From NCBI RefSeq assembly GCF_009730915.1, contig NC_052482.1:21437912-21501911 (forward strand): 64,000 bases of DNA, given 5' to 3'. The position numbers and the translations under genes were made by a program. The notes beneath the pieces are model-generated. The model saw nothing but the letters and a program-made list of their open reading frames with translations, ran no database searches and was not told the origin of the DNA. This document shows, one piece after another, positions 24,601-38,237 of this stretch. The DNA is from Dioscorea cayenensis subsp. rotundata (taxonomy: Eukaryota; Streptophyta; Magnoliopsida; Dioscoreales; Dioscoreaceae). The first letter of the stretch is position 1; each line of letters opens with the position of its first letter.

Positions 24601-27600
24601 CTGAGTAATAAGGATAGTATAGATCCGTTAGAAGAATGAAGCTCCTCACACAAAGCTACCAAGCAAGATTTAGAGCCATGTTTATGTGTGTTCTTTCCAC
24701 GAGAAGCTATCTCTGTAGATATAAGAGAGTATGTAAGGGTGTTCCAGAGCATCAAGGAGTGACTAAGCCTACCAGACGATATCAGACTACCATAACTATG
24801 AGGGTACTGCAGCATACACAATTTACGGATAGCATGCTCTAAAGATGGTTCAATACTTTCACTCAGCTTCCCTGAATAAAATTTTAGGAATCTGCCTTCT
24901 CCAACCATCTTGGAAGTGCTTTGAAGAAGGGTTAAAGCCAGAGGAAGATGTAACATATCTGCTGAGGTTGAAGAGACTTGAAGCGATGCCGGACTACTGC
25001 TTAATGGCATTACTGGCCTCTGTACTGTACTTCCAGAAACAAGGCTTATAGGTAGGATTGAATTGGCAAATCTTCGGCAAACTGGACAAAGTAATTCCCC
25101 CTGAATAAGAGAAAAAAATAAGTTATACACTATTAGATGGCCAGCACCAGAAAGACATGTGAAAATAATAGTACAGTCAACAGCAATTCCCACCATATCT
25201 GGGTTCACAATATGGCCTTCAATACCAAGTCTCCTTATGGGTCTGTTTCAAATGAAAAGCAAATAAATAAATTGTCAAGGGATTGCATCATAAATGAAGT
25301 ACATATTGAAGTCAAATAGTAATCTTTGCTTTCAATGTACAACAAACCTAATTCATGTAAACTCTACTATCATCATAAGCTCATATATTGAAACAAATTT
25401 TACAGTTACTTTCAGAGGTTAATAACAAGAACAAAAATTTTTCTGGTTCTACTTGTCTCTGGAGTTCTTCATCATGCCCACAAAAAATTTCCAATACAAT
25501 TAAATTTCTGCTTTGCAAGTCAGTTTTTGTCATCTTGTCATAGCTCTCACTTAATCTATGATCCCAAAAATGATCCGTCTTAAAGAACCTGTGGTTTTTG
25601 AAAAGCTTTTTGCAGGAAAGGACTTGAATCATAACATGCAATAAACTAATTTCAGTAAAACAACAGTCCACATTTACTTTGGATACATTATCATGCAAAA
25701 AGAGGAACTCAAACAGTCTTATACTCTCATTCTTCTATAGCATTCTGTGGCTATTCCAAATATGGTTATTGAATAAAAATACACTGAAACACTTGGAGAA
25801 CCAATAACAAACCATAAAAACGACCATATATTTTGTGTCCAGAAACTTAATAATGAAAGTAGGATGAAGCCCAATAGAAGAAATATGAAAATTTAAGAGA
25901 GAAAATAATGAACGCAGAAATAGACCGAATAGCACATTACCGAAAAGGTTGATTGTTCATTCAAACTTACCCAAAATCCTGGCGTTAGCTAATATAGTAA
26001 CTTAGGAGGAGAATATTGCTAACCAGCTGATCGACACAGGACTTTGTGTGTTATAAAATGTTTAAATGTTTGTTTAACAGAACCCACCGTTGTTTCAATG
26101 ACAGAAGATATCTCTCACGGCACTCTTGATGCACAGCATGCCCGCATGAAGAAATATGAATTCCATTGCAATGTCCAGGTTCCATTCCACTATAGGCAGT
26201 AGCGGTAATAGCAGAGTTTGATGATATATTACCAAGTTGTAGAAGGCTATAAATAGAAGACTGATGCTGTTTTGACGTCTCTCTTGATAATGCTGCAACA
26301 TACTCTCCAAGCACAGAAAGTTTTACGCTTTTGCTCTTCTTCAAATCTTCTGTAGCATGGGAAATCAAATATTTATAATCACAACCTACAGACTCTGAAT
26401 GTGATTCTGAGCCATGAATTATTCTTCTAATAGACTGATATATATCATATTCCACCAACTCAAGGGTCGATATTGCCTCTGGGGCAATAGGTAGTTGAAA
26501 GCTTTTATTACGAGGAAGTTGACCTCCGAAGAATTCACGAATGGCATCAAGTTCTGCTGGCTCAGTGTCAAAGGCAGACTCCGCAGTTGCAGTATGAATT
26601 GAATGCACTGGACTACCAAAAGGGGCATCAGCTAGAATGCTTGATATACTCTGATTGACTAAATGAACTCCCTTAGCCGATTTGTCATCATCTTCCCATG
26701 ACAGAGGGCCTCTTTCAACAAAACTGGTTAACCGAGATCTCTGGTATCATAAGCATAGGAAAATAAGATACATATAGTCATCCATCGAGAACAATAAGGC
26801 ATCATAAGTTAGAATGTTAAAACTTGAAACAGTTCCACAGGGCTATATCATCCCCATTCAGATATTTAGATAGCTAATGAGATGGAATACTCGTACATCC
26901 TGTTATGGATGAAAAAAACTAGCATTTTCTAGAATGAAAGAATGCAACCCAAACACCAACCTGAAGAAGAATAAGGTAGCACAGAGGGCTTTGTGAATCA
27001 GGATCTCTGCAAAACGAACAAATTGGCTTGGTCTCTTCTCGATCATGATCCACATCAGGCACAAATGCTTCCTTGTTGGATGCCAAAGCATCTAGATCAT
27101 CACTTGTGTCATTCAGGCTAGCAATAAATTTGGACTGTTCAGCTTTCATTTTTTCCTATGAGAATAAAACAGTAAAAGATGTCATCACAGAAATGGAATC
27201 TATTATCTTAAATTTGTATGGAAGCAAATTTACAATTGTAAGTCCAACAAAGCCTCATTGATCAACAAAGTTTCAATTGAAGATCATTTTTCTCAAACAC
27301 TCCAACTACACCATCAAATACATAAGCTAGTCAAGCATACGAGGATGAATCAAACCCATATAAGACTACTTTTATATTGCCAAGAAAAATAAAAATAAAA
27401 AATAACTAACAAAAGCATATTTTTCAAAGCTACAAATAATTCACATGATTCACACATGTAGATGAACATTTTTAAAGGGCATAGCCTTCCTTGATTGTGT
27501 GTTAGGACATGGCAAGAAAATAATGATCCCAAATGTTAGGAATAACGTTCCAAATCAGTTACCAAGGCGGGAATGTATGCCCTTTGTTCTTTTTTAAGAA

Positions 27601-30600
27601 AATGTGACATGCAATTAGGTCAAGATTTATCCAAATAGCAATTAGGAAAAACACAACTGCACACATCAAGTTTAAAAATCTGGTTATACCAAATCTGTGT
27701 ACTTAACAGCAGAGAAGCATAACTGAATGACATTTTTGGCAGGATATTGCAATACATCAAGGTCAAGGCCAAACCAGATTTTACCAATATAGCAGCTTGA
27801 CGCTCACGCATTTTAGCCTTTCTTTCCTCGAAGCCAGAATCTGATGCTACATTCTTGACAGCCTTATCAGAAGCCTGCTGAAATATAGTATGGGCTAAAC
27901 CTGGCTCCAATTCTCTAAGTTCCGCATTGCATTCCGCACTTAGATGTGCGAACTTCCTCAATAAATTTTCGATCAAAGAGGAGATGTCACACTGTCTTGT
28001 TTCAGCATAGCTCTTACTACTTTGTTCCTTATACTTCCTCATTAGCAAAACCAGCAGAGAAAGCACATTTCTTTTTCTTCGGATTACGGCGGCATCAATA
28101 GCATCCACATCAAAAGCTTCCAATGCATAAGTTAATATAGGAAATGAGTTTTTGAAGCAGCATGGTGCACCTGGGCCTGACTGGTCATCTATAAGTGATA
28201 AGTTAACATCAATCTCAGTGCACTTTATATTTGATTTTTCACAAATATCCAATGCTAAGGAAAGTAAATGCAATGCTGTGATTAGAACACTATCAGGAGT
28301 ATGATTTGCCGATGAACCATCTGCAAGAAAAGCATAGTAAAAAACTGCTTGAATAATTTGGAGCACAGCTTTTGATGTAGCTATTCTGGAAATTGTGCTC
28401 ATAGGGTAAAAGATATCCGACCACCGAGGTAACTGAACATTCAAAGCAGAAACATTGCGGAAGCGTAAATATCTCTCCTCAGCAACTTGCAGCTCCCTGG
28501 AGTTCCAGCGAGGATGATACAGATCCAAATCTTTCCAGTACTCTTCCCGCAGTGAATATTTGCCCTAATTGGATTAACTTATTATTGACAGTCACTTTAT
28601 GAACCAAACACACAAGAAAATACTACATAACAGATAATGACCTGCTTCATGCCAGATGGTTTTGAATATACAGCAAGAATGTCAATAGCTTTTTGAAGCT
28701 GATCGCTCTTTGAAAGATCACGTGGGAGGGCTTTCACCAGCTGGCTGTGTGTAGCATCACCAATTGCTAATTTGTAAATCAACTCTCTGCACAAATTCTC
28801 AAATGTGGAAAACCCACAAAATCGTCGTTCTTTAACTATCTGTATGATAAGAGCAAGCATTTCCTGCACTAACACTGGTTCGTACCTGGAAAAAGAAAAT
28901 TTCCTAGCAATCAGACATTTAAATTCTACAATATGATATCAATTGAGTTCATAACAGAGAAAGAATGGCAACACATCATAGTGAAGAAGCATGACAAGTA
29001 TAGTTCATGTTGTGATGTGTTAGGCATTGTTAATCAGCAAATACAGAGATAGTCACAGGCGGCCATAAATACTCCACAGGAATTTCTCAATAATTAGTAA
29101 AATCTCTTGGTCCATTCTAACGGGGGAAAAGCATCATCCAAGTAACAACTACTTATATTTGAGAAAATCAACTCATCAAATAGCAGGTCAGAACAGGTTA
29201 ATCGTTATAGATTTATCTTAAAGGATTTAAGATATAATGCAGAAAACTTAAATCTCATGGTGCACACTAAAAGAATGTGTCAGTCAAACAACTAGTACTA
29301 TCAGTGTGTCGTAGAAACTATATGAAAATTTGAGTCAAAGTAGACCAAAAATAGCACACCAAGAACAGGTGATGGATGCAGTAAACTTCAAAATAATACC
29401 TAGTAATTTAGTTTCTATATGTCTCTGATCCAAAATATATCAACCAAAACAACACCGATTAATCAATCAATAAAAAGCTTCCAATTACCAATCATATTAG
29501 AAAGATTTCCGTAAATGAGGCTAACAATGACTGCCTATCTGATAAAATGCTTGCCAATATAATAATCAATCAGATAATAAGGAAAAGCATAAATTGATAG
29601 CTCAATTGATTGAAAAGCCTACAGGATGGATCTGAATACTCGGAAGTGTGGTTCAATAGCTCCAACCAAACATTAGATGCACAACTACCATGCAGGTAGG
29701 ATCTAAGACATGACTGTACTATTTAGAAAGAAAAGCTAGCTAAGACAAACTTCACTGTAAGTAATTGGGAAAAGCATACTCATTGTGCTCTGCATGATGT
29801 AAAGATGTATAATCTGATAAACCAAATCTTTCTTGAATCCTCTTAACAAATAGCTCTGGAGGAGACAGAGCAGCACAACATTGCAACAAAAAAAGATCAG
29901 ATTCCAAACCTTGCTCTAACCTGCACCCACAAAATTTAAAAGAGAACCTCAATTCCAGCCGGTTAAGAAATGTAATGAAATTTCCATTAGGCGGCACATA
30001 AACTCACCATCTAACAGAGCGATACCACTCCGAACTCATTATGGCAGCATCACCATTCTTTCGCCACATGCCAGCACGGACTTGGGCAGAGAATACCCTT
30101 AACCTTAATGGATGTTCCATAACAAAGGCAGAAAATCCATAAGGATGAAAACCACCTAAAGCCTGCCTGAAAAATTCTCGATGATGCACATCTGAAGGGA
30201 TTGAAGAAGCAGCTTTTGGCATCCTCATCATTCCAGCATAACATTTTAGTGCTTTTCGAAGTAATACTGAAAGCAAACGATGTAAGGGAATATGGAATGA
30301 GATTTCCTGTGAGCTGACATCAAAAACTATATCAGGCCACTGTGCCATGCTCAGAAGACCTACTGTTTCAGCATCTCTCACAGAATCTATCTCCATAGAA
30401 TTTTCATTCAATTTTCTGCTCAAACAAGCATCTCTAGAGAATGCACCGGACATGTCATTCACATCTAATGAGCTGTTATTTTGATTAAGTGCTTCCCTTG
30501 TTTCAGTAGTCATCACTTGAACCGGAGAAAAAAAATGAAATCTCTCATGATTTTCATCATGGAAAGACGCACGGTCTCCATCCACCCTTTCTCTGGACAT

Positions 30601-33281
30601 TTGTCTTCTATAGACTCTATTACTATTACTACACTTCTTGATCCCGAAAATTTTCTTACTCAAGTTCATGACATTGTACCCAGAACAGCCAGTAGCATCT
30701 ATTGAATTGGAATATTTCCTATTTTCAGGTTCTAACCAAACTTCAATAGCTTTTAAGCATTCGAATATTAACCGTACCCCAGAAGAGGGAATAGAAAGAT
30801 GTTTGTGCATTTCAGAGATACCTTCAGTATCTATTTCATGACTTGGAATAATTCTACCTCTCAACTGACCTGCAGAGCTTCCTTCTGAAAACCTGCCCAC
30901 TTTTGCAAGGTATACTCCATCATCATCACCATCATCATCATCTTCCAGACCTCGTACTGTGGAAGCAGTCATACTCTCATCTTTACTTTCTCTGGTTTCA
31001 ACAAGAGACAATGCGCCTTTCGCCAAAAGAGTATGGACATTTCCAAGATAGTGCCCAAGCATAAATGGAGTGTGTATAATGTCATTTTCTTCCTCAGTGT
31101 GGACAGCTGTCTGCCTCTTCTGAGCATCCATGCCTTGTACAAGGCTTAAGAGCCTTATCCAAGCTCTTGACATATCAACCACCTCTTTAGCAATATATTG
31201 GGAAACTTCTTCATGGCTCAACACATAGCGTGTATCTTCGACCAAGCGGATCGTTGTTTCATAAAGATTTGCCCACTTGACTGCCTGAAAAAGGGTTGCT
31301 ATCAAATTCCAAAAATAGTAGAAAAGCAAAGGAAAGATACAGAAATACTTAATATGGAAGTTATGCAACCAACAAAAAGAAACAACACAAAGCAATCATG
31401 CCAAATTATATTTCGTTGTGCATGAGAGTGTGGCCAGTATAACTTATAGCAAGGCCAGGATGTCTGATTTATGCAAGATAACCTGGTCTTGATAATCATA
31501 ACATACTTTTGGAGTGACTGCACTGTGACTGCACTCCTTAAAAATGTACACCAATCAAGACAAACCATTAGAGCAGAATACAGAATGATTAAAACAGAGG
31601 GCAAGACCATATAGTCCATGGCATTAGTAAGTTACCTGCAAGCGTCCATCTTCTCCTACACATGAAAGAAAAAGGTCCTCCAAGCATCTCAACAGCACAC
31701 CGATTAGATTAGCTTCCCTTACAAGTCGAGGTGTTAACGTAGGCACCGTAAAAATTTGTACAGAGAAAGTTGATAGCAGCGGGTACTGCTTTAGTTCTGA
31801 GTCAGTACATGCATCAATGAATTCCTTGACACCAATTTGATAGTATCTTATGAAAACTTTTGCAAACTCGTACTTAAAAAGAGGCTCTCCAAGGAGTTTC
31901 AAAAGCAACTCATGCAGCCTTTTCACAACCTTCTTGTCCAAGAACCTCTCTCCCATCAAAAGAGCATCTAATAAACCAGTACATGCAAACATTCGTTTGG
32001 AGACAAAACTAAGCAAGCTTTCGCTACAATTGCAGAAGTTAAGCAACATCTCAATAATTGCCAAAGATAACTCATGGGTCATTGCATGTACTTCAGTTCG
32101 ATCATCTTCATTTTTGGGTCTATGGCATTCCATAGATATCATCTTGTCCTTCCAAGATGAAAAGAGAGCATCGAGAACAGGTCCAATAGAACTTGCTAAA
32201 TCATCTGGGAGAGGTTGAATCTGTTCACTTCCTTTGTGTCTTGAACAGAATCCCTCTCGCTTCCAAGCAGTCACATCCCCACAGTCACAGCACCCTCCAC
32301 CAGAGTACATTATTGAATAGTCATGACCCTTATGGTCACCATTCTGGAAACAAGGGACGCATATTGCACAAGTCGGATCATGCTCACAAGTTCGGCAGCG
32401 ATAAGCTAAATCATTCTTTTTCCAAACAGTTCCACAGACAGCACGTTGACCAGAAGAATTCTGTGCCAAATTCTTTAAACATGCACATGGTTCTTCCTCA
32501 AACATCAGCCATTGCAACCATAAAAGACTTTCACTAACCAAAAGTTTTATTTGGGCTTGTCTCTGCCCGCCCACAGATTCTTCTTTAAACGACCTGCAAA
32601 TCGCATATGCATCTACATCGGATGGTAAGATACACGAAACTATTTCTGGAAGCAAGGACTTGTTCTCCCCAACAAAAGCGACCAAGCCTGCCTGAGATTG
32701 ATCGAGATATTCCTGAGGAACCCCATGCTGATCAAGTTTCTGAAAACTCACATCACAAATTCCATTAGAATTTCAAGAACATCAAACCTGAAATTCTTGT
32801 ACATAAACAAGCAACTCTGTACATACTTCAAAAACAATTTAAACACTCAATTCAAGATTTCACGCAAAACTATTGAAATTCAACTCAATAAGTGAGTACT
32901 ATTCATGAGTTTCATAAAAAGAACACAAAAACCATGAGAAAATAAGACAGTTGGCACTACTAATCTAATTAAAAAAATCCAACAATGCTTGTGAATTCCC
33001 AATTGGAAACAATTAACTAGTTTACACAACAAAACCTCATGAATGCCATCAATTTTTTTGCAGTTTTAATCAAAGAGAAACAACAAAAGCAAAAACCAAA
33101 TCAACCCCATTAGATTTTCTTAGAATTACTGAATCAAAAAATCTCTAAGAACAAAAATAGTAGAAAAGATGCAAATCCAGCAAAAAAACAAACAAACATC
33201 AGCAATTCGTGCACATACCTGAAGTATGGCATCATGGTGAGAAAGAGCCCGTCTCTTCTCCGGCGGGGAACTGACATCCAT
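21693..33281 (-). CDS. PRT6: E3 ubiquitin ligase PROTEOLYSIS 6 (N-recognin)
   Basis: PRT6 is the plant N-recognin for basic (type 1) N-terminal residues. It targets Arg/Cys N-degron substrates such as group VII ERFs and VRN2, linking turnover to oxygen and NO. Seventeen exons (minus strand): 33281-33219, 32739-31636, 31284-30008, 29920-29780, 28885-28642, 28564-27785, 27155-26961, 26740-26088, 25242-25194, 25100-24467, 23889-23681, 23581-23043, 22933-22829, 22711-22645, 22520-22443, 22273-22205, 21766-21693. Phases agree and give about 2093 residues. The start [20 protein letters not shown] matches the family. The UBR box (about residues 122-191) has [32 protein letters not shown] and CSRHKG. 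A RING-H2-like region spans exons 7-10 ([20 protein letters not shown]). The C-terminal zinc-binding block is [20 protein letters not shown], then [20 protein letters not shown]. In the last exon the frame seems to lack one base near 21712. With it the protein ends QTTIKSFGFN; as written it runs on to 21461. Confidence 0.93.
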
Positions 33282-34141
33282 CCCGGCCACGATCCGCAGC
33301 CAGTCTGCGCAGCTCCAGTACCTCGATCGAGAGCTCTCACGCCCCAGCGTTGCAGAAGGAGATCAAAAAATCACACGATGAAACAAATCACAATCGAACG
33401 CCCTCAGAGGGATAAACCCTAGACTCCACCGCTCTCAAATCTAGGGTTTTTTCCACCGATTACCATGAAAGATCGAAATCAAGAACTCTTTTCAAAAAAT
33501 GAAAAAAATCACAAAAACAAGCGTACAATATAATGAATTCGGGTGAACATATCATGCTTTACTTTTCGTCTTCTCGAATGATAATATCCATAGTTTGACC
33601 AAAACACCCCTGGACATACTAATATTTAAATTTTCTTAGGAGATTTTAGTCGGTGTTATTTATTTCCTATATAAATTTTAATTGAATAAATAAGTATATG
33701 AATAATTATTTTTTTAATGAATTTAAAATATTTTTTTTAAAAAAAAATCTATTATAAAGTATTATTATTTATTCAAATGTTGGCCCATTTAAGAAAATTT
33801 TTTGCTTCAATATATTTAAAAAATAAATGAAGAGTGTCTATATATATTTATAAAAACAATCCTTATTTTTATACTCTACAAATCATTCTTATTTATTTAT
33901 ATATTTCTAGAATCAAACAGCAATAAAAAAAAATTTAGAAATCAATAAATATATATATATATATATATATTGTTATTGTTATTGGATCGGGTCCAACAAA
34001 GGATCCGATAAAGTATCGGATGGAGATCCGATAAGGATCCGGATCCGGGCAAAACCGCCCATTCATCGACTATCTGAGAATGCCGGAGGCCAAGAGAGCA
34101 TCCATAGCAGCACCAAAGCTCGAGCTTTTGGCGGCGCTCCA
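33282..34141. promoter_or_regulatory. Divergent intergenic promoter region PRT6 / tyrosyl-tRNA synthetase
   Basis: These 860 bases separate two start codons on opposite strands, so they must hold both leaders and promoters. The left end is moderately GC-rich (PRT6 leader), the middle extremely AT-rich, with (TA)n at 33951-33970. The right part has GGATCC-type repeats. No single TATA box can be chosen with confidence in this AT-rich setting. Confidence 0.6.
33985..34048. repeat. Clustered GGATCCG / ATCGGAT motifs near the synthetase start
   Basis: Within 64 bases the strings GGATCGGGTCC, AGGATCCGATAA, TATCGGAT, AGATCCGATAA and GGATCCGGATCCGGG follow one another. They are partly palindromic, so the motif occurs on both strands. 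The cluster lies about 95-155 bases before the synthetase start codon. Regulatory function is possible but unproven. Confidence 0.6.
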
Positions 34142-35659
34142 ATGGCGGCAGCGGCATCGGCAACCGCAGGGGTGGCGGTGGCGATGGCGGCTTCGAGAAC
34201 ATTCTTGCTCTCCGGCCCAAAGCTTTTATGCCGTTCAAGATCCTTCATCCATCCTCACAAACGCCTCACCTTCCTCTCTCGGTGCTGCTCCTCCTCCTCT
34301 TCTCCGGCCACCATCTCGTCACTTCCCGTTTCGACGGCGAACGTCATCGAAGTCCTCGAGGGACGTGGCCTCTTGGATGCCATCACCAGCGAGAATCTCA
34401 GGTCAGTGGCTTCTACCTCCAATGTCAAAGTATACTGTGGCTTCGATCCAACCGCTGAGAGCCTGCACCTTGGGAACCTATTGGCCATCATCGTCCTCTC
34501 CTGGTTCCAGCGCTGCAGCCACCGCGTCGTAGCTTTGATCGGCGGCGCCACCGGCCGTGTCGGCGACCCCTCCGGGAAGAGCCTTGAGCGCCCCGAACTC
34601 GACCTCCAAACCCTAGAGAAGAACAGCTCTGGGATCAGCGCTTTGATTTCCAAAATCCTGGGCAGAGGAAAAGACCCCAACTTGGTTGATGAATTGGGGG
34701 AAAATGGAGTTTCCAGTGATAAAAATCCCTCCTTTGTTATCTTAAACAATTATGATTGGTGGAAAGACCTAACCTTGTTGGATTTCCTCCGAGAAGTTGG
34801 GAGATTCGCCAGGGTTGGTACAATGATTGCCAAAGAGAGTGTCAAGAAGAGGTTGATGTCTGAAGAAGGGATGAGCTACACTGAATTCACTTATCAGTTG
34901 TTGCAGGGCTATGATTTCTTGTATATGTTCAAGAACATGGATGTGAATGTTCAGATTGGTGGGAGTGATCAATGGGGGAATATAACTGCCGGAACCGAGC
35001 TTATTCGGAAGGTATTGCAGGTTGAAGGAGCTTATGGGCTCACATTTCCTCTTCTGTTGAAGAGTGATGGGACAAAGTTTGGGAAATCAGAAGGCGGTGC
35101 CATTTGGTTGTCTCCGGCGTTGCTGTCACCTTACAAGTTCTATCAGTACTTCTTTTCGGTCTCAGATGTTGATGTTGTGAGGTTTTTGAAGATCTTGACC
35201 TTTTTGAGCATGGATGAGATCAAGGAGTTGGAAGATGGGATGAGGAAACCTGGTTATGTTCCAAATTCAGCTCAGAGAAGGCTCGCAGAGGAAGTAACAC
35301 GGTTTGTTCACGGCGATGAAGGGCTTGCTGAGGCATTGAAGGCAACCGAAGCATTGAGGCCCGGGGCCGAGACTAAGTTGGATGCTGCAACAATTGAAGG
35401 CATAGCAGAGGATGTGCCATCTTGCTCTTTGGCATGTAATCAAGTGTTGAATTCTAGTTTGGTTGATCTTTCGGTCTCAACTGGTTTGTTGAGCAGCAAG
35501 TCTGCGGTGAGACGGTTGTTAAAGCAAGGCGGGCTTTATTTGAACAATCAAAGAATTGATAATGAGGATAAGATTATTGAGTCTGATGATGTAATTGATG
35601 GCAAATTACTATTATTATCAGCTGGAAAGAAGAACAAGATGGTGGTGAGGATATCTTAA
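34142..35659 (+). CDS. Tyrosyl-tRNA synthetase, organellar (bacterial type)
   Basis: This enzyme charges tRNA-Tyr. The sequence is the bacterial TyrRS type, which in plants serves chloroplasts and mitochondria (Arabidopsis At3g02660/EMB2768). It is a single uninterrupted frame of 505 codons. The class I signature HIGH appears as HLGN at residues 109-112, after YCGFDPT (98-104). The tyrosine and tRNA site includes GGSDQWGN (273-280), and the KMSKS loop reads KFGKS (312-316). A C-terminal S4 RNA-binding domain lies at about 440-505. The first 60 residues are Ala/Ser/Arg-rich without homology to bacterial enzymes, as expected of a transit peptide. The ATG at 34142 gives the longest form. A second at 34184 (MAASRTF) would also leave a transit peptide and could allow dual targeting. 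GC content falls steeply from the 5' to the 3' end. The frame is clean, unlike genes left of the N gap. Confidence 0.95.
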   Translation: MAAAASATAGVAVAMAASRTFLLSGPKLLCRSRSFIHPHKRLTFLSRCCSSSSSPATISSLPVSTANVIEVLEGRGLLDAITSENLRSVASTSNVKVYCGFDPTAESLHLGNLLAIIVLSWFQRCSHRVVALIGGATGRVGDPSGKSLERPELDLQTLEKNSSGISALISKILGRGKDPNLVDELGENGVSSDKNPSFVILNNYDWWKDLTLLDFLREVGRFARVGTMIAKESVKKRLMSEEGMSYTEFTYQLLQGYDFLYMFKNMDVNVQIGGSDQWGNITAGTELIRKVLQVEGAYGLTFPLLLKSDGTKFGKSEGGAIWLSPALLSPYKFYQYFFSVSDVDVVRFLKILTFLSMDEIKELEDGMRKPGYVPNSAQRRLAEEVTRFVHGDEGLAEALKATEALRPGAETKLDAATIEGIAEDVPSCSLACNQVLNSSLVDLSVSTGLLSSKSAVRRLLKQGGLYLNNQRIDNEDKIIESDDVIDGKLLLLSAGKKNKMVVRIS

Positions 35660-36238
35660 TTCTTTTCTCCAAATGCTTCAACTGATTGTTTCTGTTGTTA
35701 ATATTTGATGAAGAAAGCGAAAATTATTGTTATTAACTTATTATTATTTGCACTCACAACTTGAAATCTATACATGATGCATATTTTTCAGCACATTGTT
35801 TTGCTTCAATGATCAGTAGTAGTCCTTTTTTAGAACTTGTGCTGGTTATTTTCGAACATATAAAATTTCCATGTTTCTATGGAACTTGAGTTGATCTGAT
35901 TTTAAATTGGAGAGATTGTTATCATCTGGTTAGACAATTGATCACCTACAATGTAATGCATATATGCTTTGGAGATTATTAACAATGTTGATCACTTCTT
36001 CTGTTGTGAAAAATGGATTGAGATGAAAGTTAAATTGAACAGATAAATCTGAATGTATTTGTCGGACACCGGAAAGTAGAACTTGTGTTATTGGTTTCCT
36101 ATATTGTATTTTCATGATCAATCATGCTTATTCTTCAAATTTAATCACTTGTCTCACCTCTGCTTGCAAATACGAATTGCCAATCAGTGTATGTGTTGAG
36201 GCTTTAAAAATATAATTTTCGGTGCATTTGGAAGTTGC

Positions 36239-36682
36239 AACATTGGTTTATCACTTATGATTTGACCAATTTTACATACAATGTTTATTGACAAAACCAT
36301 TGTTGAAAGTATCAAGTTGTTGATACTTTTTCAACTGTCTTCAGAAATTCTCCAACAATCATCAGATAAATATATATATAAAGAAAAGATCGATCTTAAC
36401 TCTATGATACTATTTTCTTTTCTGCTGCGTGTATATATATGTCATGTATTAATGATTTGAATTAGCAGATTAGAAAGATCATGTGACATTGGCCTATCAC
36501 TCATAACTCAACTGAGTTTTAATGCAATGTTTATCAACAAAATCATTGCTGAAAGCCTGAAAGTATCAAGTTGATGACACTTTAATGTTCAACTGTCCTA
36601 ATTCTATCATACCGATTTCTTTTTTGGCTGTATATATATCATGCATTAATGATTTGAATTAGCACATCAGAAAGATCATGCT
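36239..36682 (+). repeat. Diverged tandem duplication, two units of about 200-250 bp
   Basis: Unit 1 (about 36239-36482) and unit 2 (about 36487-36682) share the same order of blocks: 'cattgg..tatcact', 'caatgttta', 'acaaaa.cattg.tgaaag', 'aagtatcaagttg', 'ttcaactgtc', then TTAATGATTTGAATTAGCA and AGAAAGATCATG. Substitutions and length differences separate the copies, so the event is old. Confidence 0.8.
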
Positions 36683-37712
36683 TGCAATCATTTACTGATT
36701 TTTCTTAATACATGTAGCATTTTATAAATGTAATCAATTTTCATGTCCCATCATCCTAATAGACTCGGAAATTTTATTTATATTTTCAAAAGAAATAAAG
36801 GCGATGCTAATAGTTTCTAATAGTTTTTCGATGAATGTTGTATAGTTCGTATTTGTGCTACGATGTTGTGCCTAATATCAAGGATCGAGTCTTCGAGTTA
36901 TTTGTGCTACATGTTCTCACATTCTGTTCTTCGGAAGTTTTGTGTATAGTTAGCAAGTTGTACTCATTTCTTCAGCTTGTTTGGCATATCTAGACCAAAG
37001 GAAAAAGAGATGAATTTATCACCATCTTGCTCAATGCAAGGGTCCATTCATATACATAAGCACTGTTGAACAATGAACTTGTATACATGAGTAATTCTAA
37101 GCATGCTAGAGCTAGGTAGATGTGCTATTCTAGCAGACTGAACATGTTCAATGAGTTTGAACAAATTGGAAATTAACCAATTTAATCGAACTGACCAAAT
37201 TGTTTTGGTAAATTCGAGGTATAGGTTAAATGCACACACTGAGCTAGAGCAAGGAGAAGGGAAAAAATATCCAAATTGACAGTGATAATGTTAGCTGTAG
37301 GCAGACACTTCATACACAAAGAAAGTTCAGCTTTGTTTTCATTCAAGTATATTCATATATATTGTTGAAGATGAACAAGAAAAATTAGTGAGATTTTGTA
37401 TACCTTAACTGGCTTTCCATGAAGAATGTGAGCATAATTGCTGTATCTCACAAAACCAAAACCTTTTTCCCCATGAGGTTGTGAAAAAAGCGGTGGAGAG
37501 CAAGTTGTGTAGCCTGCCATTTGATATTACAATGTATGCAGAGAACAATGCAGAAAGACAAGCCAACTCTATCCATTGAAGAAGAGTCTCAGAATATACA
37601 AGGTCTAATCAATTGTCCCTAGCCTTGTGTTATGTTAATAAAGAACAAACTATCCAACAAATATTTTTTCATAAATCATTTTGTTTGAGTGGTCCATCTT
37701 CACCCTTGGAGC

Positions 37713-37746
<34 letters not shown>

Positions 37747-38189
37747 AAATTTAAGCATATGATTCCTTTCTCTGATGAGGATGGTGATTATATACATTTT
37801 GAGTGCTTATATGGTGAGCCTTTCTGATGAACATGGTAATCAAATATGAGGTGATGTTGATTGCTCACTTAAGAATGTATTTTGTTTTGTATCTCCATAT
37901 TAAATTGAAGCATATGGATCCTTTCTCTCTTTCTGAGATAGCATAGAAAATCTCATGTGACTGACTGCCTTTGTTGTGGTAATTGCGAGATAAATAGGAA
38001 TTAAAACAAGATAATTGAATTCTAAACACAAGAAAATGGCCAGGATGCTAGAATTTAGATTCAGTTGGTAAGGCAGAGTTTAATTTGGACATCTTTGGTT
38101 AATGAGTTTGTCTTTCAAATAATGTCACTAATTTTAATGGATCGTTTATTGGCTTATGATTCGGTATTTGTTTATGGATGAATATTTGT

Positions 38190-38233
<44 letters not shown>

Positions 38234-38237
38234 TCAT

